Shown here piece after piece: positions 44,168-52,912 of a DNA stretch of 64,000 bases. Made by a program: the position numbers and the translations under genes. The notes under the pieces were generated by a model that searched no databases, was not told the DNA's origin, and worked only from the letters and a program-made list of their open reading frames with translations. The stretch comes from Achromobacter xylosoxidans (GTDB lineage: Bacteria > Pseudomonadota > Gammaproteobacteria > Burkholderiales > Burkholderiaceae_B), in the NCBI RefSeq assembly GCF_001457475.1, contig NZ_LN831029.1:1178001-1242000 (forward strand). The letters run 5' to 3'. How positions within the stretch are numbered: the first letter of the stretch is position 1; the number at the start of each line of letters is the position of its first letter.

Positions 44168-45532
44168 TCAAGCCCATCCCTTCAAACGCAAGCGCCCAAG
44201 GCTCCAACCTCCCGCCAGAAGTACCAGCCATGCGACGATGAACAGTCCCCAAGCAGTGTCGTCCGGTAATGCGGCCTGGGGCACACGCGGCTCGAAGACA
44301 GGGCGCCTGGCAAAGTCTTCCGTGCCGAACGGCTGGTCGTTGAACAGATAGGGGTAGTAGAAGTCGCGAATCTGGCGATGGAAGGCCACGATCTGCTCCT
44401 GGTAGGCCAGTTGGGCCTGCAGGTCGGTGTCGGCCAAGCGATGCAGGATCGCCTGCGCGCCGACGCCGGGCAGCAGCCAACCCAGCCGGTTCGTCCAGGC
44501 CTGGCGCGCCAGCAGTCCTTCACGGTAGGCCTGCGCCTGTTCGGCCACGCTCTCGTCGCCAACCTGGTGGAAGGCGAAGTACCACTTCCAGTGAAAGCCC
44601 CTCGGCAAGGGTGCCGTATCCTGCCATTCGGGATGGCTGGCGAAGAACCGCCGCATCGTTTCCTCGCGCGGAATCTCCCAGGCGCCATGCACGGCCTGGC
44701 GCTGCGCCAGCATCAGGTCCACGCCCTGATGAACCGGGATGGCGCGGGTCAGCGCCACGTTGGCCAGCGTGGGTAGCACCAGCGTCAGCACCGCCCATGT
44801 CCCCATCAGAGCCGTGGCATTGGCGACAGAGCGCCAGCCGCACGCGGCCACCAGCAGCGACACGCCCACCCAGAACGCCAGATAGCTGGCCACCACCACG
44901 AGCACTGGGCCCAGGGTGCCGGCCGCGGTACCTGACACCGCCGCGCCAACCAGCACCGGCACCGCCAGGCAGGCGAACAGCAGGGCGTAGCGCAGCAGTG
45001 CGCGCCGCCACCAGACCCGACTGCCAGCGGGCAGCGACAGCAGCAGGCGCAGACGGCCCGACTGGCGTTCGCCGGAGAGCAGATCGTGCAGCAGGGCAAT
45101 GGCGAACAGCGGCGCCAGGTAGATCAGCACGAAGGCGAAATCGAAGCGGCCCGGCAGGGCGAGTTCGGGGTTGAAGGTTTCGCCTTCATAGAGCTGGGCT
45201 TGCAGCCCCAGCGCACGCACGCGCAGCACATAGGGCGCGACATCACGCAGACCCAAGGCCAGGAAGGCGCTGTCGGAGGGCGGGTCCCAGGTATTGTAGA
45301 AGGTGTGATAGGCGGGGCTGCCCGCATCCGAGCCGTCCGGGTACTGGGCAGCCACCGCCGCAACGTCTTGCTCGTGCAGCGGTGCCAGCCGGGCGATGGT
45401 CTGCTGCTGGCGCGCCACCTCGTGCAGGCCCGACCACACCGCCCAACTGGACAGGCCGAGCAGCAGCAACAGCGCGGCCATCGACAGTCGCGAGCGCAGG
45501 ATGAGGCGCCATTCAAAGGCCAGCCATGTCAT
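44168..45532 (-). CDS. ABC-2 type permease with DUF3526 domain (second subunit)
   Basis: 454 residues from the ATG at 45532. One N-terminal helix (MAALLLLLGLSSWAVWSG) is followed by a long extracytoplasmic loop, then five helices from about 150 to 270. A second soluble loop and a last C-terminal helix complete it. DUF3526 permeases come in pairs with one ATPase and resemble exporters such as NosY. It overlaps the paralogous permease gene by 4 bases and ends the leftward operon. It converges with the fusion gene; the 76-base gap holds no clear terminator. Confidence 0.82.
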   Translation of the reverse strand: MTWLAFEWRLILRSRLSMAALLLLLGLSSWAVWSGLHEVARQQQTIARLAPLHEQDVAAVAAQYPDGSDAGSPAYHTFYNTWDPPSDSAFLALGLRDVAPYVLRVRALGLQAQLYEGETFNPELALPGRFDFAFVLIYLAPLFAIALLHDLLSGERQSGRLRLLLSLPAGSRVWWRRALLRYALLFACLAVPVLVGAAVSGTAAGTLGPVLVVVASYLAFWVGVSLLVAACGWRSVANATALMGTWAVLTLVLPTLANVALTRAIPVHQGVDLMLAQRQAVHGAWEIPREETMRRFFASHPEWQDTAPLPRGFHWKWYFAFHQVGDESVAEQAQAYREGLLARQAWTNRLGWLLPGVGAQAILHRLADTDLQAQLAYQEQIVAFHRQIRDFYYPYLFNDQPFGTEDFARRPVFEPRVPQAALPDDTAWGLFIVAWLVLLAGGWSLGRLRLKGWA

Positions 45533-46959
45533 CGCGTCCCACCCCCCAGGCGACCGCCCAGCCACCAGACCAGCGCCACCAGCAGCATCAGCCAAGCCAG
45601 TAGGATTGCAGTGGCCGGTGCCGCCCGGTACCGCGTCTGGCCGATCGGTGCGGCCTCATAGTGGAAGTCGGGGAAGGCCTGCCAGTGCGTGTGCGCAATG
45701 CGGTTTTCCTTGTCCGGGTCGCTGTCGTCCACATAGTGCAGGTGTTCTGCCTGCAGCCGGTTCAGGCCCTGCACCAGGTCGTAGCGGTACTGTTCGCCCT
45801 GTTCGAGAAAGCGCCGGAAGCTCGCCAGGTCGGTGCTGGCCGCCGTCATCGACAGGCGCCGCAGCGCCAAGGTCGGGCTGAGCCAGCCGAAGCCATCGAC
45901 GATCCGGCTCTGCCGCTCTTGCAGCTCGAACGCGGCCTTGGCATAGCGGTTGAACAGCTCGCTCGACTGGCGCTCGCCTTCCATGCCCACCAGTCCCTTG
46001 AAGTTGACCGGCAGATCCTCGATGCGCTCGACGCCATACTCTTTGAGCACCTGATCGCGGAACTGGGCGAACTTGGGATCGTCCGGATTGTGCGCGTCAC
46101 CCAGCGCCAGATATTCGCGCTCGACATGGATCTCGTTCTCGAAGCGCGTGGGCAGGGCCACGGCATTGTTCGCCACATCGGGCACGATCCGCGGCAGCAG
46201 GATCACCAGCACCGCCCAGACGGCCAACAAGGCCAGCAGCGCATCGCGGCCACGGGCGAACAGGCTGGAGACCAGCACCACGACCAGCGACCACAGCAAC
46301 AGCCAGGCGGCATAGCCGACGGCCAGCAGCAGGGTCAGCGCCCAGGGGGCTTGACCGCCTATCGCCAGCCAGGCCAGCGCGAGCAGCGCCGGCAGCAGCA
46401 CCAGGGCCGCGAAGCCCGACAGCGCCAGCAGCTTGCCCAGCACGATCTGGCGGCTGCCCACGCCCTGCGCCAGCAGAATGCGCAGCGTGCCCGACTCGCG
46501 CTCGCGGGCCACGCCGGCATGACCGACGAAGACTAGCAGCAGCGGCGCCAGCACCTGCAGCACGAAGCCCGGCGTTAGTTGCCCGAAGCGCAGCAGCAGC
46601 GAGGACTGGCGCACATCGCCGAAGTTGGCGCTGTTCTGACGGTGCGCTTCCAGGAACAGAGTGTTGCCGGTGTAGGCGTCGATGCCCGGATCGAAGGCTG
46701 CCAGCGGATTGAGTGGCCGGAACAGGAAATGCCCATAGTGGGCAACCCGGTGCGGATGGCGGTCGGGCTGCGTGGCGAATTCCTGGTTGGCCTGGGCCTG
46801 GTAGCGCGCCCGCTCGGCATTGGCGTTGCGCTGGTGTTCCCAGGCGTTGAGCGCCGCCACCAGCGTCAGCACGACCAACAGCAGCAGACCGAACACCGCG
46901 ACCCGGTCGCGGAACAGGGATCGCCATTCCTCGCGGGCGATGCGCGTGACCACACTCAT
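45529..46959 (-). CDS. ABC-2 type permease with DUF3526 domain (first subunit)
   Basis: 476 residues with the same topology as the next gene: an N-terminal helix (VAVFGLLLLVVLTLVAALNA), a large loop with GNTLFLEAHRQNSANFGDVR, and a helix cluster including VGHAGVARERESGTLRILLA, the ABC-2 signature region. The two subunits likely form a heterodimer with the ATPase encoded upstream. It is probably an exporter or a membrane remodelling complex; the transported compound is unknown. It overlaps both neighbours by 4 bases. Confidence 0.82.
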   Translation of the reverse strand: MSVVTRIAREEWRSLFRDRVAVFGLLLLVVLTLVAALNAWEHQRNANAERARYQAQANQEFATQPDRHPHRVAHYGHFLFRPLNPLAAFDPGIDAYTGNTLFLEAHRQNSANFGDVRQSSLLLRFGQLTPGFVLQVLAPLLLVFVGHAGVARERESGTLRILLAQGVGSRQIVLGKLLALSGFAALVLLPALLALAWLAIGGQAPWALTLLLAVGYAAWLLLWSLVVVLVSSLFARGRDALLALLAVWAVLVILLPRIVPDVANNAVALPTRFENEIHVEREYLALGDAHNPDDPKFAQFRDQVLKEYGVERIEDLPVNFKGLVGMEGERQSSELFNRYAKAAFELQERQSRIVDGFGWLSPTLALRRLSMTAASTDLASFRRFLEQGEQYRYDLVQGLNRLQAEHLHYVDDSDPDKENRIAHTHWQAFPDFHYEAAPIGQTRYRAAPATAILLAWLMLLVALVWWLGGRLGGGTR

Positions 46960-47711
46960 GCCGCTCGCTCCGCCTGCCCCGCATAACGGCGATGCAGGGC
47001 CCGCACGTCAAAGCGCTCGTCGCCGGCAGCCGCCACTTCCTCCACCAGTCGCCCGCCATCGAGAAAGCCGATGCGGTCAGCCACGTCAGCGGCGCTGAGC
47101 AGGTCGTGGGTGACCATCAGGATGGCCACGCCTTGTTCGCGCAGCAGGCCCAGCAGACGGTTGAACTCGGCCGTGGCTTGTGGATCGAGGCCGGAAGTTG
47201 GCTCGTCCAGCAGCATGGCCGGCACCTTGCGCACCAGCGCCAGCGCGATGGCCACCTTCTGGCGCATGCCTTTGGAGAAGCCCGCGACCCGGCGATCGAA
47301 GGCCTCGGCAGCCAGCCCCGCCGACGCCAGCGCCTGATCGATCGCCTCGTGTCCTGCGTTCTGTCCGGCCAGATCGAGCAAGTAGGCGACGTTCTCGCGC
47401 GCGCTCAGATGCTCGTAGAGCGCGACGTTCTCAGGGATGTAGGCCAGTTGACGACGCGCCTCGGCCGGCTGCGCGACCGGATCGACCTCCCGAACGCGAA
47501 CCTGCCCCGATGAAGGCACTACGAAGCCCAGGAATAGGCTCAGTGTGGTGGTCTTGCCCGCGCCGTTGGCACCCAGCAGCGCATAGATTTCGCCGGCGCG
47601 TACCGACAGATCCAGCCCGTTCAAAATGATCTTGGCGTTGTACCCGGCAGTGACGGACACGGCCTCCAGAATCTTGCCGGCCTCATCGGCCAGAATTGTT
47701 GCACCGCCCAT
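46956..47711 (-). CDS. ABC transporter ATP-binding protein
   Basis: 251 residues from the ATG at 47711, six bases after GGAGGT; an ATG at 47729 lacks such a site. Walker A is GANGAGKTT (47-55), signature FSKGMRQ (145-151), Walker B MLLDEP (166-171), and the switch His is in MVTHD. It is of the ABC-2 exporter class (CcmA/NosF-like). It heads the leftward three-gene operon starting at the Zur-like site, so expression likely rises in zinc limitation. Confidence 0.9.
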   Translation of the reverse strand: MGGATILADEAGKILEAVSVTAGYNAKIILNGLDLSVRAGEIYALLGANGAGKTTTLSLFLGFVVPSSGQVRVREVDPVAQPAEARRQLAYIPENVALYEHLSARENVAYLLDLAGQNAGHEAIDQALASAGLAAEAFDRRVAGFSKGMRQKVAIALALVRKVPAMLLDEPTSGLDPQATAEFNRLLGLLREQGVAILMVTHDLLSAADVADRIGFLDGGRLVEEVAAAGDERFDVRALHRRYAGQAERAA

Positions 47712-47757
47712 TGCCCGACCTCCGTGCATCGCTCGCCCTACATTGCTGCATTGCGTT

Positions 47758-47774
47758 ATGTAATGATATAACAT
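47758..47774. promoter_or_regulatory. Zur-box-like operator between ABC exporter and metallophore operon
   Basis: ATGTAATGATATAACAT matches the gammaproteobacterial Zur consensus ATGTTATAATATAACAT at 15 of 17 positions, with the right half TATAACAT perfect. It is 47 bases from the ABC ATPase start and 169 from the receptor start. The match is seen directly; zinc regulation is inferred. Confidence 0.55.
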
Positions 47775-47942
47775 TCCCAATGTTTTTTACAAAAAACAGA
47801 TTGACGCATCATTCTGGTGCAGTCAAGTCCCGGCAAAAAATGGGACCGTGGCGCCAACAGGACGGTGCGTTGTTCCTCCTGTTGTATCGCTCACCCCCTC
47901 TTTGGCCGTTCGATTCGTTTTCGTCGAGTGTTAGGAGGTTGT

Positions 47943-50108
47943 ATGCGCGCCCGCCAGGGTACCCCTGCCCATTTCAAAAAAACACTGCTGGCCAGTCTGG
48001 TCATGACCCTGGCTGGAGCGGCCTCCGCCTTCGGCCAAGACGCCTCGCAGGAGGACGTGACCGTACTGGATACGGTCACCGTGACTGCACCGCCCTTGAA
48101 CAAGGCGTTCGAGGTCAACGTGGGGGCCTTTGGCGCCAAGGACACGATGGAAGTCCCGCTGGCGATCCAGAGCTACGGTGCCGAACTCATCAGCGAAACC
48201 TCCCCGCGCACGGTGCGCGATGTGCTGGCGCTCGATCCCTCGGTTCTGAGTTCGTCCTATGGCGGCGGCTTCGACAACTTCCGCCTGCGCGGCTTCGCGA
48301 TGGACAACTTCAATACCATCCGGCGCGACGGCCTGGCCCTGGCTCCGCACTACGACGTTCCCCTGGAGCTGGTCGAGCGGGTGGATGTGCTCAAGGGGCC
48401 GTCGGGCTTCCTGTACGGCTTCAACTCGCCCGGCGGCACCATCAACTACATCCCGAAACGCCCAACGCTCACGCCATTCACGACCTTGAGCCTGCAGGGG
48501 ACGTCTCTGCGAGGGCGCTACGTCGCGGTGGATACCAGCAACGCGCTGGCCGATGGCGCGATAGGGTACCGCCTGAACGTCGGCTACGAGAAGATCGGCG
48601 ATTTCGACCATTTCGGCGACCTGGAGCGCAAGTTCGTCGGCCTGGCCACCGACTTCCGCTTCAACGACCGTGCGCTGCTGCAGCTCAATGCCGACTGGAA
48701 CTGGAAGAGCGCCATGTCCGATCCGCTGCTGCGCGCAGACCAGAGCGGCCGCGCCGATCCGCTGGATCCGTCCAGCTACGTGCTGCCGCCCAGGTTCGAC
48801 CGCCGCGATGCGCTCTCGCCCTCGTGGTATCGCCACAAGACCGAGGCCTACAACCTCGAAGCCAAGTTCGACTACACCCTGACGGACAACTGGACGTCCG
48901 TCACCCAGGCCAACTACTCGCGGGTCGAACGCCACGGTGGCTACGTCGATCTGTTCGACATTCAGCCCAATGGCGACATCGGCTATGCCGATCTGTACCA
49001 GTCGCGTGGCGAGGTCTTCAGCACCTGGTCCTTGCAGTCCTACCTGTCGGGCAAGTTCACGACGGGTGGTCTTTTCCACGATCTGTTCGTTGGCGCGTCC
49101 TACCGCCAGTTCCGCGACAAGAGTCCGTACTGGGACTTCGTGAAAAGCGCGGACGGCATCAGCGTCGGCGACATCTCGGTGGGCAACATCCGCAATCCGG
49201 TGCAGCCGCCGCGTTGGGATTTCGGCCCCGAGCAGGAGATCGACTTCAAGTCCAGCATCAAGGAAAGCTCGATCTTTGCCAGCGACCTGATCACGCTCAA
49301 CGACCAGTTCCAGGTCCTGCTGGGCGGCCGCTACATCTGGTACAAGGCGCGCAACCTGTCGGCCGACGCATTGCCCCAGGACAAGAATGTCTTCGTGCCC
49401 ACCGGCGCGCTGATCTATCGCCCCACTGAAAGCGTGATGACCTATTTCAGCTACTCGCGCGGCTTCGAAAAAGGCGACTACGCGCCTTACAACGCCAACA
49501 ATGCCAACCAGCCCACCGATGCCATCGAGTCCGAGCAGTATGAGATCGGCCTGAAGGCGGACATCAATCAGAACTTCAACCTGGGCGTGGCGCTGTTCGA
49601 CATCAAGCGCGATGCCAGCTACCTCAACCTCGCGAACGACTTCGTCAGCAATGGCCGCCTCCACCACCGCGGCGTTGAAGTCAATGCCACGGCCAAGCTC
49701 ACCCGCGGCTTGACGGTGCTGGGCAACGTAGCCTATCTGGACACCGAACTGAAGGACGTGACCGATACCACCACGCTGGGCAAGCGCAGCGAAGGCGTGC
49801 CGCGCTGGAAAGGGGCCTTGGGGGCACGTTATGCGTTCGCGGCGGTCCCCGGCCTTTCGGTGGACAGCATGCTGAGTTATGTGGGCAGCCGTCCAGTGGA
49901 TGCGCAGAACAGTGGCTTTATTCCCAGCTACACCCTGTGGGACGCAGGCATCAGCTACGAGACCAAGGTCGGCAGCACGCCAACCACCTTCCGTCTGCAA
50001 GCCAAGAACCTGACCGACAAGTACTACTACGCGGGGGTCTACTACAGCGGCGGCCTGGAAGTCGGGCGCGGTCGCGAAGTCTTCCTGTCGGCCAAGTTCA
50101 GCTTCTAA
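47943..50108 (+). CDS. TonB-dependent receptor, metallophore type (paralogue 1)
   Basis: 721 residues from the ATG at 47943, with AGGAGG just upstream. The signal peptide ends at ASAFGQD. The TonB box region is TVLDTVTVTAP; the plug has FDNFRLRGFAMDNFNTIRRD and VERVDVLKGPSGFLYGFNSP, and the last residue is Phe (AKFSF), as needed for barrel insertion. It is the first gene of a long rightward operon. Paralogue 2 (57204-59354) is about 70-75% identical by eye, so one may import the metal complex of the cluster product and the other a related ligand. Confidence 0.88.
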   Translation: MRARQGTPAHFKKTLLASLVMTLAGAASAFGQDASQEDVTVLDTVTVTAPPLNKAFEVNVGAFGAKDTMEVPLAIQSYGAELISETSPRTVRDVLALDPSVLSSSYGGGFDNFRLRGFAMDNFNTIRRDGLALAPHYDVPLELVERVDVLKGPSGFLYGFNSPGGTINYIPKRPTLTPFTTLSLQGTSLRGRYVAVDTSNALADGAIGYRLNVGYEKIGDFDHFGDLERKFVGLATDFRFNDRALLQLNADWNWKSAMSDPLLRADQSGRADPLDPSSYVLPPRFDRRDALSPSWYRHKTEAYNLEAKFDYTLTDNWTSVTQANYSRVERHGGYVDLFDIQPNGDIGYADLYQSRGEVFSTWSLQSYLSGKFTTGGLFHDLFVGASYRQFRDKSPYWDFVKSADGISVGDISVGNIRNPVQPPRWDFGPEQEIDFKSSIKESSIFASDLITLNDQFQVLLGGRYIWYKARNLSADALPQDKNVFVPTGALIYRPTESVMTYFSYSRGFEKGDYAPYNANNANQPTDAIESEQYEIGLKADINQNFNLGVALFDIKRDASYLNLANDFVSNGRLHHRGVEVNATAKLTRGLTVLGNVAYLDTELKDVTDTTTLGKRSEGVPRWKGALGARYAFAAVPGLSVDSMLSYVGSRPVDAQNSGFIPSYTLWDAGISYETKVGSTPTTFRLQAKNLTDKYYYAGVYYSGGLEVGRGREVFLSAKFSF

Positions 50109-50116
50109 CGGGGGAG

Positions 50117-50474
50117 ATGGCCATGGCTCGCACCGAGAAGAACAAGATGCGGAGAAACGCATTTCCCGATGGAGCCGGCTTCTTCCGCCTGGCTGTGGAT
50201 ACCCCCCCGAATGCTGATCGCCTCAGTGCTCCGTTCCTGGCCATCCGTGCCAAGACGGAGCACTGCTTTTTTGTGTTCGGAGTTTCGTGCGCAGACGACA
50301 ACTACGCTCGACAAGCATCATTGCTGGCACCACAACCCGTTGTTGCTGGAGCGCCTACTCACCCGGCTGCACGCCTCTGCCTTCGCCATGGCGACATCCT
50401 TGCGGGTGCCACGATTTCTGGCGCGGCTAGGCCACACCGGTATGTTGGCCAAACTCTTGGCGCACCAGGGCTAA
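50117..50474 (+). other. Possible small frameshifted gene between receptor 1 and decarboxylase
   Basis: A GGGGGAG site precedes ATGs at 50117 and 50123. Frame 2 reads MARTEKNKMRRNAFPDGAGF and stays open to 50506, where it overlaps the next gene. Frame 3 (50169-50474) ends neatly before the next ribosome site and has a coding-like end (HHNPLLLERLLTRLHASAFA). Seven C's at 50202-50208 could be a frameshift point joining the two into a product of about 118 residues. No homology recognised. This is the only gap over 300 bases in the window. Confidence 0.3.
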
Positions 50475-50492
50475 CGAACGGCAGGAGGCGAT

Positions 50493-51875
50493 ATGGATAT
50501 CCATGACAGTCACGCCTGCGCTCCAACAGCAGCTTCTTCCAGCTTCACGTTGCGCGCCCACCAGCATCCCGTTGTCGCCTCGTTGCTGAACAACTACTCC
50601 GCCCGTCTGGGCGAGTTGGCGCAGGGGCTGGGTTCGCCGCTGCATGTAGTCCTGCCTCAGATATTCATCCAGAACCTGCACCAGATGCAGGACGTCTTTG
50701 CCGAGGCCGGCGTCGCGGGCTTGATTCTCTTTGCCAAGAAAGCCAACAAAGCGGATTGCTTCGTGCGCGCCTGCGCCGAACACGGCGTAGGTGTCGACGT
50801 TGCTAGCAGCGGAGAACTGGCCAAGGCTCTGGCCGCCGGCGTGAGCGGTCACAAGATCGGGGTGTCCGGGCCTGAAAAGACGGATCGGCTGCTGACTGAG
50901 TCGCTGCATCACCGCTGCCTTGTCTCGATCGACTCGGTGCATGAGCTGCAGCGGCTACTGGCACTGTCTTCCCGCTTGAATGCCAGTGCGCGGGTATTGC
51001 TGCGCTGGCGTCCAGCCATTCAATCCACCAGCCGCTTCGGGCTGAGGCCCCAAGAACTTGATCAGGCCCTGGACGTCTGCCAACAGCATTTTTTTTCTAT
51101 AGAACTTGAAGGATTCTCATTCCATATTTCAGGCTACGCCATCGAAGAGCGGGCGCATTGTGCCAACGAGGCGATCAATCTGTGCCTACAAGCACGTGCC
51201 CGTGGCCTGACCGCGTGCCGCCGAGTGGATATGGGCGGCGGCCTGCCGGTGCAGTACCTCTCGCCCCAGCAGTGGAATGCCTTTCTGCGACAGGACAGAC
51301 GTGAACACTACCACGCCAACAAGTCGTTTGGCGGGTTCTACCCTTACGGTGCACCCTACTCCGGGGCGCAAGCGCTCAAGGCGCTTCTGGCGTACCCGGT
51401 CGAAGGCGGCAGCAGACTGGCTGACAGGGCCCGCCTGCACGATATCGAATTCATCGCAGAACCGGGTCGGGCGGTGCTGGATCAGGCCGGCATCACCCTG
51501 TTCGACGTCGTGGGGATCAAGAACCGCGAGGGCTATGCAATTGTCACGGTCCAGGGCAGCAGCCTGAGCCTGTCGGAGCAATGGTTCAACAGCGAGTACC
51601 TGCCCGATCCGGTATTGCTTGATCACCGCGAAGGCACCGTATTCACGGCTTGCGTGGGCGGTTCGACGTGCCTTGAAAGCGACATGATTACTTGGCGCAA
51701 GGTCGCTTTCCCGCGTGCCATTGAGCCAGGCGATCGGCTCGTCTATCTCAATACCGCCGGCTACCAAATGGACTCCAATGAATCGCCTTTCCATGAGGCG
51801 GCGCTGCCCAACAAGGTAGTGGTCGAACTGGATGGCGATGGGGCGGCGCTGCGCTGGCGCCTGGACGGGATATGA
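50493..51875 (+). CDS. Y4yA-family PLP-dependent decarboxylase (LysA/SbnH-like)
   Basis: 460 residues, preceded by AGGAGG. This is a fold type III (alanine racemase-like) barrel. The PLP lysine is Lys83 in FAKKANKAD, the Gly-rich phosphate loop is DMGGGLPV, and the C-terminal VGGSTCLESDMI carries the substrate-binding Cys and Asp. The closest family I recognise is Y4yA of Rhizobium NGR234, encoded next to a cysteine-synthase-like gene; SbnH of staphyloferrin B is a functional analogue. It likely decarboxylates an amino-acid precursor of the chelator. Confidence 0.82.
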   Translation: MDIHDSHACAPTAASSSFTLRAHQHPVVASLLNNYSARLGELAQGLGSPLHVVLPQIFIQNLHQMQDVFAEAGVAGLILFAKKANKADCFVRACAEHGVGVDVASSGELAKALAAGVSGHKIGVSGPEKTDRLLTESLHHRCLVSIDSVHELQRLLALSSRLNASARVLLRWRPAIQSTSRFGLRPQELDQALDVCQQHFFSIELEGFSFHISGYAIEERAHCANEAINLCLQARARGLTACRRVDMGGGLPVQYLSPQQWNAFLRQDRREHYHANKSFGGFYPYGAPYSGAQALKALLAYPVEGGSRLADRARLHDIEFIAEPGRAVLDQAGITLFDVVGIKNREGYAIVTVQGSSLSLSEQWFNSEYLPDPVLLDHREGTVFTACVGGSTCLESDMITWRKVAFPRAIEPGDRLVYLNTAGYQMDSNESPFHEAALPNKVVVELDGDGAALRWRLDGI

Positions 51876-51904
51876 GCATGTTTTGACAAACAGACTGGAG
51901 GTGT

Positions 51905-52912
51905 ATGGCTATGGCGCAATCCACGCAGCATTACGGGCAACCGGGAGAGCTTTGTCTGCTCTCCCAGCCCGATCTTGAAGACTTGGGCGCGAGTTACGAG
52001 CAAGTCATTCAAGTGGTTGAAGACGCGTTTATCGCCCTGCGCAATGGCGATTCGCGCAATCCACTCAAGACCATTGTGCAGCCCGCGGATCAGCGCTCGA
52101 TCGGCTATTCAATGGTTGGCCGCGATGGTGCCAGCCAGACGCTGGGCTTCAAGGTGGTCTACGAGTTCGACCCACAGCGCAGCCGCGACGCCTACCGCTT
52201 CCACTCCTTCATTTTCCTGTGCGACGACGCCACGGGCGAGCCCATTGCGCTGATGGATGTCGTCAAGCTCGGGCCGCTGCGCACTTCGGCAACCTCGGCG
52301 CTGATGGCGCGCGCGGCGCGGCCCGATGCGAAGACGGCGCTGGTCGTCGGCACCGGCGTGCAAGGGCAGATTGCGCTGCCGATGTTGCTGGCCGCACTGC
52401 CTGGACTTGAGCGGCTGCTGGTCTACGGGCAGTACCAGGAGGGTCTGAAAGCCGTACAAAATGAGGTCCGACGCCTGCATCCGAACCGCACGGTCGAGAT
52501 TGTCGAAGACCTGCAACAGGCGGCCGGCCTGGCCGACATCGTCATTGGCGCTTCCGGCCTCACGTCCAGGCAGCAGGTGCGCCGAGCCTGGCTCAAGCCG
52601 GGTGCCATCGCCATTTTGCCGGGCTATGGCATCGACGCGGATGTGCTGCATGGCGCGGACTACCGCATCGCAACGGACATCGAGCAGATGAAAGTCACCT
52701 GCGGGGATCTGGCTGCACCGGACGGCAGCATCCCCGCCGTGGACGCCGAACTGCCCGACATTCTGCTCGGCACCGCAGCCGCCCGGCGCGACGCATCCGA
52801 CCTGGTCTTTGCGTACAACAGCGGCATGGTGGTGACGGACGTGGCACTTGGCCGGTATCTGGCCGATCTGGCCCTGGCGAAGAACCGTGGTGTGAGGGTC
52901 AAGCTATGGTGA
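51905..52912 (+). CDS. sbnB: Ornithine cyclodeaminase-family dehydrogenase, SbnB-like
   Basis: 335 residues, preceded by GGAGG. The Rossmann motif GTGVQG is at 149-154 within ALVVGTGVQGQIALPMLLAA. KVVYEFDPQRSRDAYRFHSF marks the substrate part of the OCD/mu-crystallin family. In staphyloferrin B synthesis SbnB oxidises N-(1-amino-1-carboxyethyl)-glutamate to 2,3-diaminopropionate plus 2-oxoglutarate. The SbnA-like gene in the same operon makes this the favoured reaction. Opine-forming or plain OCD activity is the alternative. It overlaps the MATE gene. Confidence 0.8.
   Translation: MAMAQSTQHYGQPGELCLLSQPDLEDLGASYEQVIQVVEDAFIALRNGDSRNPLKTIVQPADQRSIGYSMVGRDGASQTLGFKVVYEFDPQRSRDAYRFHSFIFLCDDATGEPIALMDVVKLGPLRTSATSALMARAARPDAKTALVVGTGVQGQIALPMLLAALPGLERLLVYGQYQEGLKAVQNEVRRLHPNRTVEIVEDLQQAAGLADIVIGASGLTSRQQVRRAWLKPGAIAILPGYGIDADVLHGADYRIATDIEQMKVTCGDLAAPDGSIPAVDAELPDILLGTAAARRDASDLVFAYNSGMVVTDVALGRYLADLALAKNRGVRVKLW

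Noticed and set aside
47931..50162. 743-codon open frame antisense to TonB receptor 1
   Set aside because: Codon-bias shadow of a recognised receptor gene with signal peptide and ribosome site.
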